Under the pieces are notes generated by a model. It made no database searches, was not told the DNA's origin, and was given only the letters and a program-made list of their open reading frames with translations. A stretch of 64,000 nt of DNA, from the NCBI GenBank assembly GCA_963740255.1, contig CAVUDO010000002.1:806001-870000 (forward strand). The letters are read 5' to 3'. The translations under genes were made by a program, and so were the position numbers. This stretch comes from CAVUDO01 sp963740255 (GTDB lineage: Bacteria; Actinomycetota; Actinomycetes; Mycobacteriales; Cryptosporangiaceae). Below are positions 11,769 to 20,301 of the stretch, in pieces. How positions within the stretch are numbered: position 1 is the stretch's first letter; each line of letters begins with the position of its first letter.

Positions 11769-12668
11769 ATGGAATTCGACGAACGTGCCGAGGTGGACAC
11801 CTCCCAGGTGGAGGACGCCCGGGGGTCCGGCGGCGGGGGCGGCTTCTCCATCCCGGGCGGGGGCAAGACGATCGGCGGTGGCGTGGTGGGCCTGCTCCTC
11901 TTCGTCGTCCTCGGCTTCCTCGGCGTGAACGGCCTCCCGGTCGACCTCACCGAGGGCTCCGCGCCGGCCGACAACCAGGGCCTGGAACAGAAGTGCGCGC
12001 GTACCAACCCCGACCGGTTCGACGAAGCCGACTGCCGCCAGGTGGCCACCTTCAACGACCTGCAGGACTACTGGTCCCAGGCGCTCTTCCCGGCCTTGGG
12101 TGCGCAGTACCGCACGCCGCGGTTCCGGCTCTTCAGCGGTGCGGTCGACACCGCGTGCGGCCAGGCCACCTCGGCGGTCGGCCCGTTCTACTGCCCCGCC
12201 GACCAGCGGATCTACATCGACCTGTCGTTCTACGACGAGCTGGCCAGCCGGTTCGGGGCGCCCGGCGAGTTCGCCCAGGCCTACGTCATCGCGCACGAGT
12301 TCGGGCACCACATCCAGATCCTGACCGGCACGTCGGCGCAGGTGCGGCGGCTCCAGCAGCGCGACCCGGACCGGGCCAACCAGTACTCCGTCGCGCTGGA
12401 GCTGCAGGCCGACTGCTACGCCGGGGTGTGGACGAAGAACGCCAGCGGTGGCACCAAGCCGCTGCTGAAGAACGTGTCCGACCAGGACATCCGGGAGGCG
12501 CTGGGAGCGGCAGCCGCCGTGGGCGACGACCGGATCCAGTCGCAGGCCGGCGGCCAGGTGAATCCCGAGACCTGGACCCACGGCTCCGCGCAGTCCCGGC
12601 AGCAGTGGTTCCAGCGCGGCTTCGACACCGGCGACCCGCGGGCCTGCGACACGTTCGCCCGCGGCTGA
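11769..12668 (+). CDS. YpfJ-type neutral zinc metallopeptidase
   Basis: A 299-residue protein of the YpfJ/KPN_02809 zinc peptidase family (Zn_peptidase). A Gly-rich cytoplasmic stretch (GGGGGFSIPGGG) is followed by one transmembrane segment at about residues 40-58 and a large outside domain. The zinc motif is HEFGHH, His176-Glu177 and His180, and the likely third ligand is Glu in ALELQADCYAGVW. Several cysteines (CARTNP, CRQVATF, CGQATS, YCPADQ) could form disulfides. ATG 11769 gives full family length; the ribosome site is weak. A strong hairpin follows. The substrate of this family is not known. Confidence 0.9.
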   Translation: MEFDERAEVDTSQVEDARGSGGGGGFSIPGGGKTIGGGVVGLLLFVVLGFLGVNGLPVDLTEGSAPADNQGLEQKCARTNPDRFDEADCRQVATFNDLQDYWSQALFPALGAQYRTPRFRLFSGAVDTACGQATSAVGPFYCPADQRIYIDLSFYDELASRFGAPGEFAQAYVIAHEFGHHIQILTGTSAQVRRLQQRDPDRANQYSVALELQADCYAGVWTKNASGGTKPLLKNVSDQDIREALGAAAAVGDDRIQSQAGGQVNPETWTHGSAQSRQQWFQRGFDTGDPRACDTFARG

Positions 12669-12715
12669 GCGGCAGCGCCTTCGGCGAGGGCCGCCGCGGT
12701 CCGCTGGGTGACCTA

Positions 12716-12748
12716 CGGCCGGGGCGAGTCGTCGACTCGCCCCGGCCG
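12716..12748. terminator. strong hairpin between convergent genes
   Basis: A 15 bp perfect stem (CGGCCGGGGCGAGTC pairing with GACTCGCCCCGGCCG) closes a 3-base loop, 47 bases after the peptidase stop and before the end of the convergent TAXI gene. No T run follows, as is usual in actinobacteria, so it may act from both sides or need Rho. Confidence 0.7.
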
Positions 12749-12817
12749 CCCCCGTGACGCACCGTCCTGCCGGGGGGGACCAGGACGGCGTGCCCCCGTG
12801 ACACACCGTCCCGCCGG
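12748..12817. repeat. 26 bp direct repeat with hairpins, period 44 bp
   Basis: Two copies of a 26-base unit beginning GCCCCCGTGACGCACCGTCC lie at 12748-12773 and 12792-12817 with two differences. The first copy pairs its CCGTCCTG (12762-12769) with CAGGACGG at 12781-12788 to make another hairpin. The whole spacer between the two convergent genes is thus made of inverted and direct repeats. Confidence 0.75.
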
Positions 12818-12822
12818 CAAGG

Positions 12823-13815
12823 TCACGACGGTGCGCCGAGCTCCTTGAGCACCTTCGCCGAACCGGGATGCAGGGGGATGTCCCCGGTCTTGGCGGCGAT
12901 CTGCAGGGTGATGTTCTTCGCTTCGGGGTGGACCTTCTCCAGCTCGGCCTTCTTGTCGAAGATCAGCCGGACGAGCTTGCCGGCCAGGTCGTCGCTCATC
13001 GTGGCGTGCACCACCAGGACGTTGGCCACCACGATCGTGCTGACGTCGGCCTTGGTGCCGTACGCCGAGCCCGCGATCGTGCCGGGCCGGTAGGCGTCGC
13101 CGTACTTCGCCTGCAGCTTGGGCAGCTCGGCGGTGAGGTCGAGGAACCGCACCTTGTCCCCCAGCGACGTGACCAGGTCCTTCACTCCGGCCGTGGGCAG
13201 CCCGCCGGACCAGAACATGGCCTGGATCGAGCCGTCCTTCATCCCGTCCACGGTTTCGGGGAGGGACGCCTTCTTCTGGCTGACGTCGGCCGGGGTGAGG
13301 CCGCTCGCGTCCAGCAGCCGGGTCGCGATCAGTTCCGTGCCGGAGTTGGGGGAACCGGTCGAGACGCTCTTGCCCTTCATCCCGGCGACCGAAGTGATCC
13401 CGGAGTCGGCCCGGACGATCACCTGGGTGGTGTTGTCGTAGATCCGCATCAGGGCCTTCACCGGCTGCTTGCTGGTGAAGGAGTTCTTGCCGGCGGTGGC
13501 GTCGGCGGCGGTGTCGGCGAGGGAGAAGCCGATGTCGTTCTGGCCCGACGCGACCCGCTCGATGTTCTCCTTGGAGGCCTTGGTGGCCTCGGCCGTCGCC
13601 TTGTAGCCCTTCAGATCCTTGGAGATCACGTTGGCCAGGCCGCCGCCGAGGATGTAGTACACGCCGGTGGTGTTGCCGGTGGCGATCGTCAGCCGGCCAC
13701 CCGACCCGGGATCACCCGCGTCGTCGCGTTGGCCGCCGCATGCGGCCAGGCCGGTCAGGCCGACCAGGACGGCAAGCAGGCCAGCGGCGGTACGGACAGC
13801 GGAGAGCGACTTCAC
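12823..13815 (-). CDS. TAXI-family TRAP transporter substrate-binding lipoprotein
   Basis: A 330-residue extracytoplasmic solute receptor of the TAXI family (TRAP-associated extracytoplasmic immunogenic protein). The signal peptide ends in the lipobox LAAC (Cys26), so it should be anchored as a lipoprotein. The typical opening TIATGNTTGVYYILGGGLANVI begins about residue 43 and IGFSLADTAADA lies near 97. Family members bind glutamate, 2-oxoglutarate or other small acids; the ligand here is unknown. The GTG start abuts the TGA of the permease gene with no gap, and GGAAGGA precedes it, so the two are translated together as one transporter. Confidence 0.93.
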   Translation of the reverse strand: MKSLSAVRTAAGLLAVLVGLTGLAACGGQRDDAGDPGSGGRLTIATGNTTGVYYILGGGLANVISKDLKGYKATAEATKASKENIERVASGQNDIGFSLADTAADATAGKNSFTSKQPVKALMRIYDNTTQVIVRADSGITSVAGMKGKSVSTGSPNSGTELIATRLLDASGLTPADVSQKKASLPETVDGMKDGSIQAMFWSGGLPTAGVKDLVTSLGDKVRFLDLTAELPKLQAKYGDAYRPGTIAGSAYGTKADVSTIVVANVLVVHATMSDDLAGKLVRLIFDKKAELEKVHPEAKNITLQIAAKTGDIPLHPGSAKVLKELGAPS

Positions 13816-15975
13816 TCAGTTCACGGTTCCTTCCGGGGTTGCGGTTACGGCAGCGCGTCCACGACGCAGGAACAGGTGCACCGCCACCGCCAGGGCGAGC
13901 AGCGCGGCACCGGCGAGCACCGTCGGCGTGTCGAGGTAGAGCAGCAGCACTGCTGCGAGGAGGCAGATCACGCGCTCGGGCCAGCCTGCCGGACCGAGCA
14001 GCCAGCCGCCGGTGAACCCGGCCAGCGCGACCACCCCGAGTATCCCGGCCGACAGGGCGATCGCGATGTCGGCCGGCCCGGCCAACAGCAGCAGACCCTG
14101 ACCCCGGGGGCTGAGCACGAACGCGAACGGCACCAGGAACGCCGGCAGCGCGTACTTCCAGGTGTGCAGCATCGTCCGGTAGGGCCGGCCGCCGGTGATC
14201 GCGCTGGCGGCCACCGCGGCGAGCGCCGTGGGTGGGCTGACCTCGGAGAGCACGGCGTAGTAGAAGATGAACATCGCCGCGGCCGGCAGGGCCACCCCCT
14301 GGTCGACGAGCGCGGGCTGGATCACCACCCAGGCGATGATGAACGACGCGGTCACCGGCACCGCCATGCCGAGCAGCAGCAGGACGAGCGCGCAGAGCAG
14401 CACGGTCAGCGCGAGCACGGCGGTCGGGTTGCTGGTCACCGCCTCCGCGGTGCCGACCACCAGGTCGGCCAGCGCAAGGCCCAGCCCGGTCTGGACCGTG
14501 ACTCCCACGATGATCCCGGCGGCGGCGCAGGTTGCCACCACCGGCAGCACGCCTCGGACCCCCGCGGCCAGCGCGGCCGCGAGGCGCCGCGGCGTCAACC
14601 GGTGCTCGCGGTCGGCGAAGGACAGCACCGCCTGCAACAGCGTCGCGTAGACGACGGCCTTCAGCGGTGAGGCCCACCCGGTCGCCAGCAGCACCACGAT
14701 CAGCACCAACGAGGCGAAGTGGTAGCCGAATCGCGCCAGCAGCCGCGCGGCGGAGACACGCTGGCCCGCCACCGCGACGGTCCCGAGCCGGCGGCTGTCG
14801 ATCTCGATCGCCAGGATCACGCCGAGGTAGTAGAGCAGCGTCGGCACGCACGCCCAGAGCAGTACCTGGCCATAGGAGACACGCAGGAACTCGGCGATGA
14901 TGAACGCCGCCGCGCCCAGCGTGGGCGGCGACAGGATCGCCCCGATCCCGGCGGCCGCGAGCACTCCCCCGGCCTGGTCCCGGGGGTAGCCCGCCTTGCG
15001 CAGCACCGGCCAGGCCACCGACCCCAGGCTCACCGCGGTCGCCGTGCCCGAGCCCGACACCGTGCCCAGCAGGAACCCGGCCAGCGTGACCGTGCGGCCC
15101 GGAGCAGTGCGACTGCCCCGGAACGCCGCGAAGCTCAGGTCGATGAAGAACCGGCTGGCACCGGACGCGTCGAGCACGGCGCCGTAGATCGTGAACAGCA
15201 CGATGTAGGTGGCCGCGACGTCCAGCGGCACCCCGTAGACGCCCTCGGTGGTGCCGAGCACGCTGCCGACGATCGCGTCGACGTTGAAGCCCCCGTGCGC
15301 GACGCCCCAGTCCTGCGGCAGCCAGCCGCCCCAGTAGGCGTACGCGAGGAAGGCCAGGCACACCACCGGGAGCGCCCACCCGGTGGTCCGCCGGCACGCC
15401 TCCAGGATCAGCACCAGCAGCACCACGCCGACCAGCACGTCGACCAACGGGGGACGCGCCGACCGGGTGATGTAGGCGTCGAACACCAGCACCGGGTAGA
15501 TCGCGGCGGCGAACGCGAGTACCGCGAACGCCCAGTCGAACGGGCGTGGATGGTCGGGCTCGACCGTCACCAGCCGGCGCCGTCCGCCGCGGTAGCAGAG
15601 CAGCGTGAGCGGCAGGATCGCGGCCAGGAACAGCATCCGGTAGTGCTGGCTGCCCTGTGGATCGGGAAGGAACACCTGGACCAGCACGCCCACGGACAGC
15701 AGGCCGCAGCCGACCAGTACGGCCCGCTCCAGCCATCCCGGCAGCGTGCGCGCCGGCTTCTCTTCGTCGTACTCGGCGATCAGCGCCTCGGCGGACGGTG
15801 GACCCGCATCGGTCGGCTCCGGGCCGTCGCGTTCCGGTGCACGGCGTTCGCGACTCCGGGTACCGTCGGGGGCACAGGCGTCGCCGGCGTCCGGGGCGTC
15901 CACCAGAGTCGGGGCCTCCTCGACTCTTGCGGTGCCACCGGAAGCCGGCCGTCCCTCGGGCTCGCCGCCGCCCAT
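13816..15975 (-). CDS. TRAP transporter fused permease (4TM/12TM)
   Basis: About 719 residues, the size of fused TRAP permeases in which the small DctQ-like and large DctM-like subunits are one chain. After a hydrophilic amino-terminal extension of about 85 residues rich in Glu, Asp and Pro, many hydrophobic helices follow, with DctM-type loops such as LLGTVSGSGTATAVSLGSVA and GGVLAAAGIGAILSPPTLGA. It drives ion-coupled uptake of the solute delivered by the TAXI lipoprotein encoded next. ATG 15975 is preferred since AGGAGGT (minus strand, 15986-15992) is 10 bases upstream; a GTG at 15987 lies too close to that site. The response regulator gene diverges from it. Confidence 0.92.
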   Translation of the reverse strand: MGGGEPEGRPASGGTARVEEAPTLVDAPDAGDACAPDGTRSRERRAPERDGPEPTDAGPPSAEALIAEYDEEKPARTLPGWLERAVLVGCGLLSVGVLVQVFLPDPQGSQHYRMLFLAAILPLTLLCYRGGRRRLVTVEPDHPRPFDWAFAVLAFAAAIYPVLVFDAYITRSARPPLVDVLVGVVLLVLILEACRRTTGWALPVVCLAFLAYAYWGGWLPQDWGVAHGGFNVDAIVGSVLGTTEGVYGVPLDVAATYIVLFTIYGAVLDASGASRFFIDLSFAAFRGSRTAPGRTVTLAGFLLGTVSGSGTATAVSLGSVAWPVLRKAGYPRDQAGGVLAAAGIGAILSPPTLGAAAFIIAEFLRVSYGQVLLWACVPTLLYYLGVILAIEIDSRRLGTVAVAGQRVSAARLLARFGYHFASLVLIVVLLATGWASPLKAVVYATLLQAVLSFADREHRLTPRRLAAALAAGVRGVLPVVATCAAAGIIVGVTVQTGLGLALADLVVGTAEAVTSNPTAVLALTVLLCALVLLLLGMAVPVTASFIIAWVVIQPALVDQGVALPAAAMFIFYYAVLSEVSPPTALAAVAASAITGGRPYRTMLHTWKYALPAFLVPFAFVLSPRGQGLLLLAGPADIAIALSAGILGVVALAGFTGGWLLGPAGWPERVICLLAAVLLLYLDTPTVLAGAALLALAVAVHLFLRRGRAAVTATPEGTVN

Positions 15976-16086
15976 GCCGCCCCACACCTCCTAGTCCCCG
16001 GCCCCGGACGGTATGGAGTAACGGAGCGCACACTGCCGGTGCGGTGCGAGAATTGACGGACTTCTGAGGTTTGGAGGCGAAGCCAC

Positions 16087-16764
16087 GTGGGTGTCCGGGT
16101 CCTCCTGGTCGAGGACGACCAGCGCGTCGGTGACGCGCTGGCGGCTGCCCTGCACCGCGCCGGCTACGCGGTGAGCCGGGCCGCCGACGCACGGACGGCC
16201 CTGGGCGTCGTCAGCCAGACCGAGGAACCCGCCGACCTGGTGCTTCTCGACCTCGGCCTGCCCGACCTCGACGGGCTGGAGGTGTGTCGCCGGATCCGGG
16301 CGGCCAGCGGCATCCCGTTGATCGCGGTGACCGCGCGGGGAGCCGAGCGCGACCGGGTGGACGGCCTGCGCAGCGGGGCCGACGACTACATCGTCAAGCC
16401 GTTCGGGGTGGCCGAGCTGCTGGCCAGGATCGAGGCCGTGCTCCGCCGGTCCGCCGGGCCCGGCCCGCAGCGGACGGCCCGGATCGGGGACGTCGAGGTG
16501 GACACCGACGCGCGTCTGGTCCGGGTGGCAGGCAGTCAGGTCGACCTGACCCGCAAGGAGTTCGACCTGCTCGCGCTGCTGTTGCGGCGGCGCGGCACGG
16601 TCGTGCACCGCGACGAGATCCTGCGCGCGGTCTGGGACACCGACTGGGCGGGCGGACGCACCCTGGAGACGCACGTGGCCTCGCTCCGGCACAAGGTGGG
16701 CCGGCCGTGCCTGGTCCGGACGGTCCGCGGCGTCGGCTACACCGTCGACGTCAGCGGCGCCTGA
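16087..16764 (+). CDS. OmpR-family response regulator
   Basis: A 225-residue two-component regulator. The receiver domain has the acidic pair in LVEDDQ, the phosphoacceptor Asp in LVLLDLGLPDLDG (about residue 56), Thr in IAVTARG and Lys in DDYIVKPFG. The winged-helix DNA-binding domain (about 135-222) contains the usual LTRKEFDLLALLLRRRG and VRTVRGVGYTV. GTG 16087 is preceded by GGAGGCG. It is 2 bases from the kinase gene and diverges from the TRAP permease, which is the likely target; the 111-base space between them would hold the operator. I see no clear direct repeat there. Confidence 0.93.
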   Translation: MGVRVLLVEDDQRVGDALAAALHRAGYAVSRAADARTALGVVSQTEEPADLVLLDLGLPDLDGLEVCRRIRAASGIPLIAVTARGAERDRVDGLRSGADDYIVKPFGVAELLARIEAVLRRSAGPGPQRTARIGDVEVDTDARLVRVAGSQVDLTRKEFDLLALLLRRRGTVVHRDEILRAVWDTDWAGGRTLETHVASLRHKVGRPCLVRTVRGVGYTVDVSGA

Positions 16765-16766
16765 CG

Positions 16767-18299
16767 ATGCGCCGGCGCCTGCTCCTGATCGTGCTCGGCC
16801 TGCTGGCCGGGTCGCTCGCCGCCTTTGCGATCCCGCAGGGCATGACGTTCGCCGAACGGACCTCGCAGGACGCGTTCATCACCCAGCTCACCGACACCAC
16901 CCGGTTCGCCACGCTGGCCGAGGGCGCGCTGCGCGACGACCGGTCCGACGCGCTGGCGTTCGAGCTGCGGCGCCACGACCAGCTCTATGGCGTGGCCGTC
17001 CTGGTCGTGGACGCCGAGGGCCGGGTGGTGGTCCGCTCCCGCGCCACGGTGCGCCCGGAGGACCCGGAGGTCGCCGCCGCGCTGGCCGTGGCGCTCGGCG
17101 GCAGTCCCACCGAGAAGCCGCACACCGCCTGGCCCTGGGACACCCGGCCGTACGTGGTCGCCGAACCCGCCGGCCGGGACAGCCAGGTGGTCGGCGCCGT
17201 CGTCACGGTGGCACCCACCGACGCGGTCCGGGCGACCGTCCAGCGGCGGTTCCTGGCGCTGCTGGCACGGTTCCTCAGCCTGGTGCTGCTGGCCGCGTTG
17301 CTGCTCGGCCTGCCGCTGGTGCGGTGGGTGCTCCGGCCGGTCGACCGGCTCGCCGTGGCCGCCCGGGGCATCGCCGAGGGCCGGTTCGACGCGCGGGTGC
17401 TCGGCTCCGGCCCACCCGAGCTCAGACGGCTGGCCGATGCGTTCAACACGATGGCCGGCAGCGTGCAACGCGCGTTCGAGCAGCAGCGGTTCTTCGTCGC
17501 CCAGGCCTCGCACCAGCTCCGCAACCCGCTCACCGCCCTGCGGTTGCGGGTGGAGCTGCTCGCCCCCCACGTCCGGGACGCCGGCGTCGAGGAGCACCGT
17601 CACGCGCTGGCCGAGGTGGAACGGCTCTCGGCCATGCTCGACGCGCTGCTCCGGTTCGCCGGGACCGAGGCCGCCCAGGCCGACCGGCGACCGATCGCGG
17701 TGGCCCTGGTGCTTACCGAACGCGTCGCGTGCTGGGCCCCGGCCTACACCCGGGCGCGGACGCCGCTGGTGTTGACTGTGCCCGAGCACCCGCCCGAGGC
17801 GAGACTGGTGCCCGGCGTGCTCGACCAGGTGTTGGACGCCCTGCTGGACAATGCGCTGAAGTTCGCCCCCGGGGAGCCGGTGCGGCTCGAGGTCGCCGCG
17901 TCGGACGGGAAGGTCTTCGTCACGGTGACCGACCGCGGCCCTGGGCTGTCCGCGGCCGACCTGGAGCGGGTCGGCGAGCGGTTCTGGCGCAGCCCGGCGC
18001 ACCAGAACGCGCCCGGCACCGGCCTCGGGCTCGCGATAGCGGCGAAGCTGATGGAGGCGGCCGGCGGGAAGCTCGAGATCGTCTCCGCACACCCGCGCGG
18101 CCTGCGGGCCGTCGTCACGCTGCCGGTCGAGCTTCCCCGGCAGATCGAGGCCCCTCCGGGCACCGCTCCGACGCCGGCACCCACCGGGGTCGTCGCGCTA
18201 CGGAAGCTGGTATCCCCTAACGGCGCGCTTCGCGGTACCACCGCGTCGCACCCGGGTGCAGATCCAGCGGATACGTGGAGATCGCCGAGGGCGGACTGA
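16767..18299 (+). CDS. membrane sensor histidine kinase
   Basis: A 510-residue kinase partnered with the regulator upstream. Transmembrane helices at about 5-25 and 163-188 enclose an extracytoplasmic sensor domain of about 135 residues. HAMP follows to about 240; the phosphorylated His249 lies in QASHQLRNPLTALR, the N box is LDNALKFAPGEP near 360 and the G box is GTGLGLAIAAKLME near 417. The first receiver-side motif reads SHQLRNP rather than SHELRTP. The last 45 residues are a Pro/Ala-rich tail outside the ATPase domain, and its coding region overlaps the end of the convergent TAXI gene by 83 bases. The layout resembles TctDE/BctDE-type systems that watch over carboxylate uptake. Confidence 0.92.
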   Translation: MRRRLLLIVLGLLAGSLAAFAIPQGMTFAERTSQDAFITQLTDTTRFATLAEGALRDDRSDALAFELRRHDQLYGVAVLVVDAEGRVVVRSRATVRPEDPEVAAALAVALGGSPTEKPHTAWPWDTRPYVVAEPAGRDSQVVGAVVTVAPTDAVRATVQRRFLALLARFLSLVLLAALLLGLPLVRWVLRPVDRLAVAARGIAEGRFDARVLGSGPPELRRLADAFNTMAGSVQRAFEQQRFFVAQASHQLRNPLTALRLRVELLAPHVRDAGVEEHRHALAEVERLSAMLDALLRFAGTEAAQADRRPIAVALVLTERVACWAPAYTRARTPLVLTVPEHPPEARLVPGVLDQVLDALLDNALKFAPGEPVRLEVAASDGKVFVTVTDRGPGLSAADLERVGERFWRSPAHQNAPGTGLGLAIAAKLMEAAGGKLEIVSAHPRGLRAVVTLPVELPRQIEAPPGTAPTPAPTGVVALRKLVSPNGALRGTTASHPGADPADTWRSPRAD

Positions 18300-19257
18300 G
18301 CCGACGGGCTTCGGGATGGCCCCGACGCAGGGCCGCGGCCTGGACGAACAGCACCCGGGTCAGCGCGTAGGCGACCCGCTCGTCGAGGTCGCGTCGGACC
18401 AGCAGGTAGTTCGGCACGCTCACGGTCGGGACCGGGGCCCCCAGGCCGTACGCGCTCGCGGGGATGGTGGCGCTGGAGTAGAGGTCGCCGTGCTTGCGGG
18501 TCAGGTCGGCCGTGTACATCGCCAGCGGCACCACCCGGATCGCCATCGACTTGGCCAGCTGTGCCACCGCCGGCGTCGGGATGCCCCCGGAGAAGAAGAA
18601 GCCGTCGATCGCGCCCGTCCGCATCGCCTTCACCGAATCGCCCAGTCCGAGCGGCTGGGCGCGCAGGTCGCGCGGCGCCACCAAGCCGGCGACGTCCAGC
18701 AGCCGGCCGGCCACCAGGCTGGTACCCGAGCCGGCGGCACCCGTCGACACCGTGCGTCCCCGCATGTCGGCGAGCGTGCGCACCGGAGCGTCGGCCCGCA
18801 CCACCAGCTGGACGTAGTTGTCGTAGAGCCTGGCCAGGGCCACCACGTCGATCTGGTGCTCGAACTTGCCCCGTCCGGCCGCGGCGTCCGACGCCGCGTC
18901 CGCGAGCGAGAACGCCATCTCGGCCCCGCCGGTGTCCAGGAGCCGGAGGTTGGCCACGCTGGCCGCGGTGGCCATCACCTCGGTCCGCAGGCGCGGATGC
19001 ACCCTGGTCACCTCCGCGGCCAGCGCCTTGGCGTACGCGTGGTAGACGCCACCCACCTCGCCGGCGGCGATCCGGATCCGGGTGGCGGGCGGCTCGGCCG
19101 GATCGGCGGACGAACAGCCGGCGAGGGCGAGCGGCACCGCACACAGCGCCGCGGCCACCGACGCCGTCCGACGGCGCCGACGCGCCGGATCCAGCCGCGG
19201 GCGGCCTGCCGGCCGCACGGCGTCAGACGTTGAAACCGAGCGCACGGAGCTGCTCAC
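18217..19257 (-). CDS. orphan TAXI-family solute-binding lipoprotein
   Basis: Up to 346 residues, clearly related to the TAXI protein at 12823-13815 through its whole length, including GEVGGVYHAYAKALAAEV, MAFSLADAASDAAAG and the closing DLHPGATRWY. A basic amino end and hydrophobic stretch lead to the lipobox LAGC. No permease gene accompanies it. It follows sufT on the same strand: GTG 19257 overlaps sufT by 35 bases, while an in-frame GTG at 19218 starts 5 bases after the sufT stop; neither has a good ribosome site. Its 3' end overlaps the kinase gene by 83 bases on the other strand. It may share the permease upstream or present ligand to the kinase. Confidence 0.88.
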   Translation of the reverse strand: MSSSVRSVSTSDAVRPAGRPRLDPARRRRRTASVAAALCAVPLALAGCSSADPAEPPATRIRIAAGEVGGVYHAYAKALAAEVTRVHPRLRTEVMATAASVANLRLLDTGGAEMAFSLADAASDAAAGRGKFEHQIDVVALARLYDNYVQLVVRADAPVRTLADMRGRTVSTGAAGSGTSLVAGRLLDVAGLVAPRDLRAQPLGLGDSVKAMRTGAIDGFFFSGGIPTPAVAQLAKSMAIRVVPLAMYTADLTRKHGDLYSSATIPASAYGLGAPVPTVSVPNYLLVRRDLDERVAYALTRVLFVQAAALRRGHPEARRLSPPSAISTYPLDLHPGATRWYREARR

Positions 19258-19690
19258 GGCCGTCGTCGGTGATCTTGTCCGGCCCCCACGGCGGCATGAA
19301 CACCCAGTTGATGCGGTAGTCGCTGCACAGTCCGCCGCCCGGGCCGCCGGTCAACGCCTCCCGGGTCTGGTCCTCGATCACGTCGGTGAGGGGGCAGGCC
19401 GCCGAGGTCAAGGTCATGTCGAGGGTCACCACGTTCGCGTCGTCGACGTGCAGGCCATAGATCAGGCCGAGGTCCACCACATTGATGCCCAGCTCCGGGT
19501 CGACGACGTCCTTCATCGCCTCTTCGACGTCGTCCGTGCTGGCCTTCACCGCATCCGCACCCGCGTCCGCTGCGGCCGCGCCGGTGGCACTGCCATCGTC
19601 CGCCGTCGCCGCCTCGGCGGCGACGGCTTCCTCCACCGCGTCCGTCGTCGCTTTGGCCGGGCCCGCCTTGTCCACGGCGCTCTCAGTCAT
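19223..19690 (-). CDS. sufT: SufT/MIP18-family iron-sulfur assembly factor
   Basis: A 155-residue protein with a low-complexity Ala/Asp-rich amino end (about 50 residues) and a MIP18 (DUF59) domain: VVDPELGINVVDLGLIYGL, LDMTLTSAACPLTDVI with the conserved cysteine, and WVFMPPWGPDKITDDGREQL. SufT homologs help maturation or transfer of Fe-S clusters; this is the Rv1466-like member at the end of the SUF operon. ATG 19690 has GGAG 6 bases upstream and overlaps the sufU stop by 8 bases; the alternative ATG 19702 has no ribosome site. The amino-terminal stretch is unlike the short forms in many relatives and may be disordered. Confidence 0.9.
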   Translation of the reverse strand: MTESAVDKAGPAKATTDAVEEAVAAEAATADDGSATGAAAADAGADAVKASTDDVEEAMKDVVDPELGINVVDLGLIYGLHVDDANVVTLDMTLTSAACPLTDVIEDQTREALTGGPGGGLCSDYRINWVFMPPWGPDKITDDGREQLRALGFNV

Positions 19691-20228
19691 GATCCGCTCC
19701 ATCCCCGACGACCCGCGCCGCCGTTTCCTGCCCGATCGCGGTCCGCGCCGCGGACAGGTTCACCGCGATGCTCTGTGCCGTCGCGTCCTTGAACGCCATC
19801 CACGGCAGCAGCGCGCACTTGACCCGCGCCGGGTACTTCGAGACGCCCGCGAACGCGACCGCGTCCTCGAGCACGTCCTCCAGCGACTCCAGCTGATCGA
19901 GCATCTTTCCTCGGGACTGCATCAGCTCCACGAAAGTGTGCAGCGTCGACATGGCCTGCTCCACCGGCTGCCCGACGAGCAGGTCGTGCAGCACGGACGC
20001 GGCCGCCTGGCTGATCGAACAGCCCTGCCCCTCGTAGGAGACGTCCTCGACGGTCACGTCGGTTCCGGTGCCGTCGAGCCGGACCCGCAGCGTCACCTCG
20101 TCGCCGCAGGTCGGGTTGACGTGATGCACCTCGACGTCGAAGGGGTCGCGCAGGCCGCGGCCGTGCGGGCGTTTGTAGTGGTCCAGGATCACCTCCTGGT
20201 ACAGCGAGTCGCCGAACAGTCCGCTCAC
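19683..20228 (-). CDS. sufU: Fe-S cluster assembly sulfurtransferase SufU
   Basis: A 181-residue IscU-fold protein. Three cysteines and an Asp, in NPTCGDE, GQGCSIS and RVKCALLP, form the zinc site of SufU, which accepts persulfide sulfur from SufS and passes it to the SufBCD scaffold. The spacing of about 18 residues inserted between the second and third cysteine (relative to IscU) is the SufU hallmark. It starts with GTG 20228, 73 bases after sufS; that gap holds a low-complexity GC sequence. The last residues overlap sufT. Length is slightly above the Gram-positive norm because of a variable carboxy end. Confidence 0.95.
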   Translation of the reverse strand: MSGLFGDSLYQEVILDHYKRPHGRGLRDPFDVEVHHVNPTCGDEVTLRVRLDGTGTDVTVEDVSYEGQGCSISQAAASVLHDLLVGQPVEQAMSTLHTFVELMQSRGKMLDQLESLEDVLEDAVAFAGVSKYPARVKCALLPWMAFKDATAQSIAVNLSAARTAIGQETAARVVGDGADHD

Positions 20229-20301
20229 GACTCCACCTCGCTCCGCTCAGCGGTCGCGTTCGCGGGGCTGCTGTGCGCTCCGGTTCGCTCGCGCCGCTCG
20301 C

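Noticed and set aside
20229..20301. Repeat element or promoter between sufS and sufU
   Set aside because: The 73 bases are low-complexity CGCTC-type sequence; I found no paired structure or -35/-10 boxes strong enough to report.
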